Below, piece by piece: positions 1 through 6,544 of a DNA stretch of 64,000 nucleotides. The DNA comes from Luteolibacter arcticus (GTDB taxonomy: Bacteria; Verrucomicrobiota; Verrucomicrobiia; Verrucomicrobiales; Akkermansiaceae). Under the pieces are notes generated by a model. The model saw nothing but the letters and a program-made list of their open reading frames with translations. It was not told the DNA's origin and ran no database searches. The stretch lies in the NCBI RefSeq assembly GCF_025950235.1, contig NZ_JAPDDT010000002.1, forward strand, positions 62,001 to 126,000. Reading direction: 5' to 3'. Position numbers and translations under genes: made by a program. Position 1 is the first letter of the stretch; every line of letters starts with the position of its first letter.

Positions 1-2
1 AT

Positions 3-302
3 GACTGGCGCGAGTTCGTGGTGCCGGATCTTCAGGACAGCTTCAACTCGCAGCTCGAGATCATCGAGAAGACACTGGCCGGCAGCGGTGATGATGACGA
101 ACCCGGCCAAGTCTTCATCCAGAAGGAAGAGGCCGAGCTGTGGTATGGCGGGCTGAACCAGGCACGCCTCGCCTTGGAAGAACGCTACGGCTTCTCGGAA
201 GAGGATCCCGCCACCATGACCCCCGGCAAGCGCTCCGCGTGGTTCCGATCGCAGTTTTACCTGCACGTCCAGAGCGTTCTGTTAGATCACGTGATGCGAT
301 AG
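3..302 (+). CDS. DUF2017-like conserved protein, 5'-truncated by the window edge
   Basis: The reading frame is open from the first bases of the window, so this is the C-terminal part of a longer gene; an in-frame GTG at 18 is probably internal. The visible 99 residues are acidic and helical, with a W-Y-G-x-L-N-Q-A-R-L-A-L stretch that I associate with the DUF2017 family. It ends at the TAG at 300-302, and a paired-palindrome element starts 9 bases later. The gene to the right converges on it. Function is unknown; the family call is tentative because only the tail is seen. Confidence 0.6.
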   Translation, partial: DWREFVVPDLQDSFNSQLEIIEKTLAGSGDDDEPGQVFIQKEEAELWYGGLNQARLALEERYGFSEEDPATMTPGKRSAWFRSQFYLHVQSVLLDHVMR

Positions 303-311
303 CATTAAGGA

Positions 312-354
312 GCGTCGACATTCTGTCGACGCAGTGTGGACAGAATGTCCACAC
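312..354. repeat. Paired-palindrome (REP-like) element, copy 1
   Basis: Two adjacent perfect hairpins: GCGTCGACA-TTC-TGTCGACGC (312-332) and GTGTGGACA-GAA-TGTCCACAC (334-354). The flanks TAAGGAG and CTCCTTA are also complementary, so the whole block is one large inverted repeat. It fills the gap between two convergent genes and ends three bases before the stop codon of the glycosyltransferase. Related copies lie at 9472-9525 and 10464-10504. It may act as a two-way transcription stop or be a mobile palindromic repeat. Confidence 0.85.
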
Positions 355-357
355 TCC

Positions 358-1290
358 TTATGGCAGCGCTCGCAACACCTCCTCCACCTCCAGCTCGGTC
401 TGGCAGCGCAAGTCCATCCGGCACTTCGGTGCGTGGCAGGGCGAGCACTCGACCTTGCGCCTCACGATGACGTGCTGCTTGCCAAGCGGCCGCATCCACT
501 CCGGCTCGCCCGGTCCGAAAAGTACGATACACGTCGTACCAACATGCGCCGCCAGATGAGGCAGGCTGCCATCGGCCGCCACGCAAAGCGAACAGGATGC
601 GAGATCCTCCAGCGCCGGCCACGCAAGCGTTACCACCTCGGCCTCAGGGAACGCCTTCGCAAGGACAGAACCTTTCGTCCCGCCGGCGATCCGGAGCTGC
701 CGCCCTTTCTCTAACAGCACCTTCGCCACCGCCTCCCACCGATCCAGCGGCCATTCGAAATGCGCTCCGAAATCCGAGTCCGGCACCAGCAGCACGCGCT
801 CGACCGCGCGCGGAACATCGACCGGCAGTGGGGCAAAATTCTCCGCGACCATCGGCTCCGCGCCGAGCTTGGCAGCGAGGTCGAGATAGAAGCGCACGCG
901 ATGCTGAACTGGTCCCGGAGCCTCCACGAGCGAGACCGGCTCGCTAAGCCGCTTGGCGAGATCCTTCGCCTGCGGACCGATCCGCCGCGGGATGCCAGCC
1001 TTCGCACAGGCATCCGCAGCCACACCGGCTTCCCACAACAAGGCGGTCTTGCGATCCTTCAGGCGACCCGCAATTTCGCGCGCCGAGGCCCTGTCGCCAT
1101 AGGCCGTCACGGCGTCGAAACCGGTCGCCTTCCAGAAGCCGCTCTGTCGCTCCGGACACAGCACCTCAACCGCCACGCCCATTCGCCGGATCGACCGCAA
1201 CGCAGGTACCGACAGACAGGCCTCACGCCACTCCACCGGCGCCGCGACAAGCACGGAGTCACCAGATGAGAGAAGCGGAGCGTCAGGCAC
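358..1290 (-). CDS. Glycosyltransferase family 9 (ADP-heptose:LPS heptosyltransferase-like)
   Basis: 310 residues from a GTG start. The C-terminal half carries the GT9/GT-B pattern: a donor-domain segment with L-L-V-P-D-S near the middle, then H-L-A-A-H-V-G-T and L-F-G-P-G-E-P, which in heptosyltransferases bind the ADP-sugar. A Cys-rich tail (C-S-P-C-H, then C-R-x-D-L-R-C) is common in GT9 proteins. The expected role is addition of a heptose-like sugar to the lipopolysaccharide core at the inner membrane; the real sugar cannot be read from sequence. The membrane-protein gene at 1333-2418 lies 42 bases upstream on the same strand, so both may be one transcript that ends at the palindromic element. 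Confidence 0.8.
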   Translation of the reverse strand: MPDAPLLSSGDSVLVAAPVEWREACLSVPALRSIRRMGVAVEVLCPERQSGFWKATGFDAVTAYGDRASAREIAGRLKDRKTALLWEAGVAADACAKAGIPRRIGPQAKDLAKRLSEPVSLVEAPGPVQHRVRFYLDLAAKLGAEPMVAENFAPLPVDVPRAVERVLLVPDSDFGAHFEWPLDRWEAVAKVLLEKGRQLRIAGGTKGSVLAKAFPEAEVVTLAWPALEDLASCSLCVAADGSLPHLAAHVGTTCIVLFGPGEPEWMRPLGKQHVIVRRKVECSPCHAPKCRMDLRCQTELEVEEVLRALP

Positions 1291-1332
1291 GCGGAGAGTT
1301 AGAAGGGATTCTGCCGGGCGGGCAAGCCGGGG

Positions 1333-2418
1333 TCATTCGTTGGTTGAATCCAACAGCTTTGAAAGATCATCTGCAGCCTGCGGGTCCAGCAAGAGAAGGG
1401 TTTTCAACTGCGCCGGATGAAGCCTCTTCACTATCTCCAGCAGATCGCCTTCCGTTCCGCTGAATTGCTGCTCGGAATGAAAGGGAAAGATCCATCCTGC
1501 CTCTTCGTAACTTGGTCTCCATAGAATATCGTCGATACTCTTGCGCTTGACAGCGCCTATGCCCACTAAAGGTCGGCGGTCCAGCCAAGAGCGATAAGCA
1601 TACGAGTCCTCCTCTTGGGATGACTCAGGGCCGCTTCGCTCTTGGATTACTTCCTCGTGATGGGTGATGGCGAGTTGGTCATCGGCCAGATCACAGAGAG
1701 CCCATGGTGCAAGCGCTTCGTCCTCCAGCCATTCGCTGGCCTCAAGCAATCCGGCGTACGGCGGCAATTCTGCGATGGGGTAATAGCCCGGAGCTTGTCG
1801 TCCCTCGACCACTTCCTTTTGGCGTTCGAGAAAGTTGGCTTCGGCAGGGCCGAACCACGTCCTGTATCGCTCGGTGGATTGCACCCGCTGTTGCTTGTCC
1901 AGATTCAGTGCGTCCGCCAGCAGGCCCAGATACCAATGGCTCTGCTGCTTGCTGATCCGTAGGGCTTCCTTGTTGGCAGCCTCGGACACCGCAGCGTCCA
2001 TCCCTGCGTCATCGCGAGAACTCCCGACGATATCCCAGAGCTTGTTCATCGCGCTCCTGTCCAGCCCCGCCTTCTGGAAATCCTCCACGATCCACCGCAC
2101 CTCCCGTGCGGTCATGCCCTTCCGGCAGCGGGCAATATAGGCTTCCATCACGTCCACGGTCCCCGCGTCGTCCTCCCGCGCCGGGCGATCGCTGACCTTC
2201 CCGGGCTTCATCGGCCCGGCCTTGGTGTCCTTGGACGCGGGCATGGAAGAAACCCGTGCCGCCAGCCACACGCCGATCAATGACAGGATCAGTGCCAGCG
2301 CCAGCCAGACGACGCCGGAGATGCTCGCCCGTGGGCGGCGCTCTTCCTCCGGCTCGCGGAACAGCTCCAGCAGCTCGTCCAGATCGGGCTCGGGCTTGTC
2401 CTCCTCGGCATCGGGCAC
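1333..2418 (-). CDS. Hypothetical single-pass membrane protein
   Basis: 361 residues from a GTG start. An acidic, Glu/Asp-rich N-terminus of about 35 residues is followed by one strong membrane segment (about 38-55, W-L-A-L-A-L-I-L-S-L-I-G-V-W-L) and a long, mainly helical outer region with several Trp residues. No family is recognised. The topology suggests an anchored protein with its bulk outside the cytoplasm. It lies 42 bases upstream of the GT9 gene on the same strand. Confidence is in the gene, not in a function. Confidence 0.65.
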   Translation of the reverse strand: MPDAEEDKPEPDLDELLELFREPEEERRPRASISGVVWLALALILSLIGVWLAARVSSMPASKDTKAGPMKPGKVSDRPAREDDAGTVDVMEAYIARCRKGMTAREVRWIVEDFQKAGLDRSAMNKLWDIVGSSRDDAGMDAAVSEAANKEALRISKQQSHWYLGLLADALNLDKQQRVQSTERYRTWFGPAEANFLERQKEVVEGRQAPGYYPIAELPPYAGLLEASEWLEDEALAPWALCDLADDQLAITHHEEVIQERSGPESSQEEDSYAYRSWLDRRPLVGIGAVKRKSIDDILWRPSYEEAGWIFPFHSEQQFSGTEGDLLEIVKRLHPAQLKTLLLLDPQAADDLSKLLDSTNE

Positions 2419-2490
2419 GCCGGACGCATTACGCCTTCCGCCGCTTCACCGCAAGCAACGGCCAGAAACGAAGAACCCGCTGACTCCGTT

Positions 2491-2540
2491 TTGGGGGGAA
2501 ACGAGGGCAGCGGGTCGTCCTGGGGGACAGCGGGGGGTCT
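2491..2540 (+). other. Clustered G-runs upstream of a membrane-protein gene
   Basis: Within the 255-base gap between two minus-strand genes, the plus strand has runs of six, three, three, five and six G within about 50 bases. This spacing could fold as a G-quadruplex in single-stranded DNA. It sits about 70-120 bases upstream of the GTG start of the gene at 1333-2418. No coding sequence is supported in the gap. Confidence 0.45.
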
Positions 2541-2673
2541 ACGTTTACCGTCCGGGGGGAGACGGTGGGTGTGCAAGTTGGCCGGTGGGGGGAACGGCGT
2601 CGCTTACGGGGGTCATCATGTCCGATTTTCCCCCTTCCGACATTACGCGATAGCGTGTCGGGGAACGAATTCG

Positions 2674-3267
2674 TCACGCATCGACGAATTTCACCGTCGA
2701 AAACCGCTCGGGCCGGTGGAAATCCGCCTCCCCTTCCCCGAGATTCACGGCGCTCAGGAAACGCTGCTCCGGCGAACCGAGGATGAAGGTGACATTGAGC
2801 TTCGTGGTCTCGCCGAAATTCAGGCGCGCCTCCAGCACCTCGCGCGAGATCGCCATGGCCGCGACCCAGCCGCCGTCGGGCGCGAGCTCGGCGAAGGTGG
2901 CCACGTCGGGGAAGGCGATGTCCGTCTCCTCCGCCCGCTGCCGGGGCGCGGTGAATTCGCAGCTCCACCACGCGGCATTGGGGGAAAGATTGAACTCAAA
3001 GTACCGGCCGCTGGTCGGATCCGTTAGAAAAAGTTCTGCGACGTCGTACTTCCACAGCTCGGGCACGAATCGTGCAGGACGCGCCGCCGGATGGAGCTTC
3101 GCGGGTTTCGGGTGGCTCGCCACGAACCACAAACTGCGGGGATCTACGGCAACGCAAAACGCGGCTTGCGGTGCGACCTCAGCCCCATACCAATCCTTCG
3201 AAATGCCAAATAGAGGCACATCAAGTTCTCCCCATACCAGCGGTTGCGCACAGCGTATGACTGTCAT
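2674..3267 (-). CDS. CBM9/DOMON-like carbohydrate-binding protein
   Basis: 197 residues from ATG 3267; a GTG seven codons upstream is possible but falls in an inverted repeat. No signal peptide is seen. The order of features (D-V-A-E-L-F-L-T-D, a residue stretch Y-F-E-F-N-L-S-P-N, then aromatic strands and a G-G-W-V-A-A-M-A segment) matches the family 9 carbohydrate-binding fold often found in exported or cytoplasmic stand-alone proteins. The ligand is unknown. It is divergent from the DUF1287 gene, sharing a structured 124-base intergenic region. Confidence 0.6.
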   Translation of the reverse strand: MTVIRCAQPLVWGELDVPLFGISKDWYGAEVAPQAAFCVAVDPRSLWFVASHPKPAKLHPAARPARFVPELWKYDVAELFLTDPTSGRYFEFNLSPNAAWWSCEFTAPRQRAEETDIAFPDVATFAELAPDGGWVAAMAISREVLEARLNFGETTKLNVTFILGSPEQRFLSAVNLGEGEADFHRPERFSTVKFVDA

Positions 3268-3283
3268 GCCGTTACGCCTACGG

Positions 3284-3352
3284 GCCACCTATCCCGCGGT
3301 CCAGTGCGGGATTTCCCGAAAAAATTTACTGCGATCCGGGGAAATAGGTGGC
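3284..3352. promoter_or_regulatory. Nested inverted repeats between divergent genes
   Basis: GCCACCTAT (3284-3292) pairs perfectly with ATAGGTGGC (3344-3352). Inside it, ATCCCGC (3291-3297) pairs with GCGGGAT (3306-3312), and CGGGA-TT-TCCCG (3307-3318) is an alternative hairpin, so mutually exclusive folds are possible. An A/T-rich stretch follows before the ATG at 3392. This could be an operator for either divergent gene or a structured leader of the plus-strand gene. Confidence 0.5.
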
Positions 3353-3391
3353 ATTCCCATACCGCTTTTGGTTTACTTTTGTTAAAAGATT

Positions 3392-4198
3392 ATGGCTCGT
3401 CGCCGACCCAACAATCAATTTGGAACCATTGAGTATATCGGTCCCCGTCCGCAGGCTAAGAAGCCGCAGCGGAAGCCGGCCAATTTTCTCGGTGGTTGGG
3501 TGGTGCTCCTGATTGCCGGCTTTGCCGCCTGGCACTTTGGCAAGCCCTTGGTTCCCCTGCTCCGCGCCCAGCAATCGGTCGCCTCGCTCGAGGCGGCGGA
3601 TATTCTGATCGGCGAGCTGGCACCGTCTCTGGAGTTCGGCGAGCGCCTCGCCTCCGCGGGCCTCCAGCGGACGAAGATGCCGAGCGCCTACGACGCGGAC
3701 TACTATGCGATTTCCTACCCCGGCGGCGACCTTCCCCTGACCCCGGAAGGCAAGTGGCGGGGCAAGGCGGAGGACCTGATCATCCGAAGCTACCGCAACC
3801 TCGGCATCGACCTGCAGGAGCTGGTCCACGAGGACATGGCCAAGAACTTCTCCGTCTATCCGCAACTCTGGAAGCGCCGCGAGCCCGATCGGAACATCGA
3901 TCACCGGATGGTCCAGAACCTCCAGCGCTACTTCAAGCATCAGGGCGCGGAGCTGAAAGTCACCCGCGAAACCGGCGACTACAAGCCGGGCGACGTGGTG
4001 GTCTGGATGCTCGCCAGCGGCGATCTCCACTGCGGCCTCGTGGTCCCCGGCCCCGGCGAGCGCCGTGGCGAGGCATGGGTGGTGCATGATCTCGGCAGCG
4101 GCCCGAAATGGGAAAACGTGCTGACGGACTATCAGATCTACGGTCACTACCGCTTCACCGGTGCGAAGCACGACGCCGTCGAAAGCGCCGAGAACTGA
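3392..4198 (+). CDS. DUF1287 domain protein, membrane-anchored
   Basis: 268 residues. A basic N-terminus (about 1-30) leads into one membrane segment (about 32-50), then a DUF1287 domain from about residue 65 to 255. The typical family signature is visible: Y-x-Y-P-G-G-D, then I-I-R-S-Y-R-N-L-G-I-D-L-Q-E-L-V-H-E-D-M, then N-I-D-H-R-M-V-Q-N-L-Q, and G-D-V-V-V-W near the end. DUF1287 (YijF-like) proteins have a fold akin to NlpC/P60 hydrolases, but the role is unproven. It lies 21 bases before the esterase gene and may be cotranscribed with it. Confidence 0.85.
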   Translation: MARRRPNNQFGTIEYIGPRPQAKKPQRKPANFLGGWVVLLIAGFAAWHFGKPLVPLLRAQQSVASLEAADILIGELAPSLEFGERLASAGLQRTKMPSAYDADYYAISYPGGDLPLTPEGKWRGKAEDLIIRSYRNLGIDLQELVHEDMAKNFSVYPQLWKRREPDRNIDHRMVQNLQRYFKHQGAELKVTRETGDYKPGDVVVWMLASGDLHCGLVVPGPGERRGEAWVVHDLGSGPKWENVLTDYQIYGHYRFTGAKHDAVESAEN

Positions 4199-4219
4199 GA
4201 ATTTTCCGGCCGCGATCGC

Positions 4220-5041
4220 ATGAGCGGCCCGTCGCGATTCTTCCGCCGCTGGGGATTTCCGCGGCTTTCGGGACCTTGGGAGCTGCCGGCGGATCCGGCG
4301 GCTTTTCCCGTGTTCCTGCTGATGGGCCAGTCGAATATGGCGGGCTTCGGCGGGATGCATCCTTCCGATTCATGGCAGCCCGGCGATTTCTCCCCGGTGC
4401 CAGGGGTGCTGGCGCTCGGCGGGCAGTGCACCATCAAGTCGCGCCGCCCGTGCGGCTGGACCCGCTGGCGGCCAGCGGCCCATCCGCTGCACCTGAACCA
4501 GGAAAGCGCCGGATTCGGACTCGGGCTGCCGTTTGCGATACGGCTTGTGGAGAAGCAGCCCGCCCTCACGGTCGGGCTTATCCCCTGCGCCTGGGGCGGT
4601 GCTGGAATCGATCAGTTCGGACCGGGCGCGCCGCTCTACGACAACGCCGTCACCCGCGGCAGGAAGGCAGCCCTCCGCGGCACACTGGCCGGAGTGCTGT
4701 GGCATCAGGGGGAGACAGATGCCTTGGACGACGTTCTCGCCGGTGCCCATGCCGGAAAGCTGGCCGCCTTGATTGCCCGCCTGCGATCCGACCTCGCGTC
4801 GCGTGAGCTGCCGTTCGTGATCGGCGATCTGGGAACTTTCGGCGATGAGAAGCGCGATCCGGCAGCGGTCGCCAGCCGCAACCTGGTTCGCTCCGGCCTG
4901 CGACGTGTGGCCGCGGAGACCTCCCATGCCGCCTTTGTCAAAAGCGACGGCCTGGCAGGCGTCGATGCCGTGCATTTCAGCCGCGCCGCTGTCATCGAGT
5001 TCGGCCGGCGTTACGCGGACGCCTTCCTTGGCCTGCGGTGA
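4220..5041 (+). CDS. Sialate O-acetylesterase-like carbohydrate esterase (SASA/CE6)
   Basis: 273 residues. It has the SGNH-hydrolase blocks of the SASA family: L-L-M-G-Q-S-N-M-A-G with nucleophile Ser38, W-H-Q-G-E-T-D at 161-167, and a C-terminal D249-A-V-H252 pair completing the triad. Family members remove acetyl groups from sugars such as acetylated xylan or sialic acid. No clear signal peptide is seen, which is unusual for a polysaccharide esterase, so the substrate may be intracellular or the start may lie elsewhere. It follows the DUF1287 gene by 21 bases. Confidence 0.8.
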   Translation: MSGPSRFFRRWGFPRLSGPWELPADPAAFPVFLLMGQSNMAGFGGMHPSDSWQPGDFSPVPGVLALGGQCTIKSRRPCGWTRWRPAAHPLHLNQESAGFGLGLPFAIRLVEKQPALTVGLIPCAWGGAGIDQFGPGAPLYDNAVTRGRKAALRGTLAGVLWHQGETDALDDVLAGAHAGKLAALIARLRSDLASRELPFVIGDLGTFGDEKRDPAAVASRNLVRSGLRRVAAETSHAAFVKSDGLAGVDAVHFSRAAVIEFGRRYADAFLGLR

Positions 5042-5105
5042 CTCGTCACCCCTGCCATCCATTTCCGCCTCGACCTGCCGGCTCGATCCCGCGAAATGCT
5101 AGGTC

Positions 5106-6332
5106 GTGGATTACCGGCAAACCGCAGGTCTCGGCGTGGCGTTGCTGCTTCTCGCGGTCGGGCTTGCCTTTCTGCCGGAAAATACGGACCCGGCGCCGGG
5201 GTCTCCACCCGCGAGTGCCGGGGCAAAGGTCCGCCAGCGCGGCGCGGTTTCCGGCACGGTGGCCCAGCGCGTGGAGCGCCTCCGCCTGCTGTGGCGCTCG
5301 GCTGCCGGCGGGAAGGCCGACCCGCAGCAGCTCGAACTCGCCCAAGAACTCATCCAGTCGTTGCCCGCCTCGGCCCTGAAGGAACTCCTCGTCGAGTTCG
5401 CGCCCGACCCGGACGGCATCCCGGACCTGCTCGCCACCATGGCGCGCCGGATCGGCGATCTGGAAGCGGAGCGCGGCTTGAAGTGGCTGGTGGCCGAGGC
5501 CGCGACCACCGAGGGCGTCTTCGAGTCGCTCTTCCAACCCGCGCTCGATGGATGGTCCGATAGCGACCCGGTCGGGCTGCTCGGCGCGTTCTTCGATGAC
5601 AACAAGTCGCTCGAATACCGCATCCGCCTGCGCGAGAACTCGACGTGGGGCGACGACGGCATCGCCCCGGACATCGTCGTAAAGGCCGCCGAACGCGACC
5701 CCGATGAGGTGTGGCGGCTTTTGGCGAAATGGCAGCGCTCCTCCCTTGGCGATGACTTTTTCAAGGGCCTGGATCCCTCGCTCGCCCAGCATTTTGCGGG
5801 GCGCATTAAGGATCTGTTCGAGGATTCAGAGCGGCCCGGCTTCCAGCATCTTGGCGGGACTTGGGAGTCGTGGGAGGGAGAACAGCAAGTCCGGCGGTCG
5901 GCCGCCACCGCATGGTTTTCCCTGGATCAGGACAAGGCTCTCGCGTGGTTCGCGCCCTCGGATCCTCCCGATAGCGTGGAACAAGGCATCGCCGCCGGTG
6001 CCCTCAGCTCGCGCTTCTACCTGACGCAACCGGAACGAGCCATGAACTGGCTGGAGGCGAAGCCTCCCCGGTTTCGCGCTGCCGTAGCCGCCGAGCTTTC
6101 CTACGACCTGGTGGCCAGTGCTGACCTGCCCGAGTCGCGCCTGAACGACCTCACCCTGCTCACCGGCTGGATGGAGGAAGGCCAGAGCCGGCGCCGCTGG
6201 CTGCTCGGCCTGTTCGGCGCCTTGGTGGAGCGGCAGCAGGCGCATCGATTGCCCGAGGTGACTGCCGCGCTGGCGGCCCAGCTCGATTTGACCGCCGAGG
6301 AACAGGCGATCCTGGCAGCCCACCGGCAATGA
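5106..6332 (+). CDS. Hypothetical exported/membrane-anchored helical protein
   Basis: 408 residues from a GTG start. Residues about 7-23 form a hydrophobic signal or anchor followed by a Pro-rich linker. The rest is helical, with repeated W-rich units (for example W-R-L-L-A-K-W, A-W-F-S-L-D-Q-D-K-A-L-A-W-F and M-N-W-L) that resemble TPR- or HEAT-like repeats. No enzymatic motif is seen. Such proteins are common in Verrucomicrobiota but not characterised. It stands alone, 64 bases after the esterase gene. Confidence 0.65.
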   Translation: MDYRQTAGLGVALLLLAVGLAFLPENTDPAPGSPPASAGAKVRQRGAVSGTVAQRVERLRLLWRSAAGGKADPQQLELAQELIQSLPASALKELLVEFAPDPDGIPDLLATMARRIGDLEAERGLKWLVAEAATTEGVFESLFQPALDGWSDSDPVGLLGAFFDDNKSLEYRIRLRENSTWGDDGIAPDIVVKAAERDPDEVWRLLAKWQRSSLGDDFFKGLDPSLAQHFAGRIKDLFEDSERPGFQHLGGTWESWEGEQQVRRSAATAWFSLDQDKALAWFAPSDPPDSVEQGIAAGALSSRFYLTQPERAMNWLEAKPPRFRAAVAAELSYDLVASADLPESRLNDLTLLTGWMEEGQSRRRWLLGLFGALVERQQAHRLPEVTAALAAQLDLTAEEQAILAAHRQ

Positions 6333-6411
6333 ATGTGATCTGATATTTCTGCCGCTTGGCCTCGAATCGATCCGCTTCGTCACTGGGGGCACCTTGCTTC
6401 ATCCGAAACTG

Positions 6412-6434
6412 GCGTCCATTCGCGTCCATTCGCG
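6412..6434. repeat. Tandem GCGTCCATTC repeat
   Basis: Two perfect 10-base units GCGTCCATTC followed by GCGG sit in the 212-base gap before alaS, 111 bases upstream of its start. Both units are on the plus strand. No coding role is apparent. I believe similar units recur in intergenic DNA of this bacterial group, but that cannot be checked here. Confidence 0.5.
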
Positions 6435-6544
6435 GTGCGGATTTCCAAATCCGTTAGCGCAGCGGGCCTTCACTCCAAGGCTTTACTCGCCGCGGGCTTT
6501 CGCACACCGTCCCCGCCCTTTCCGCGTCAACGACTTTCCGACCC

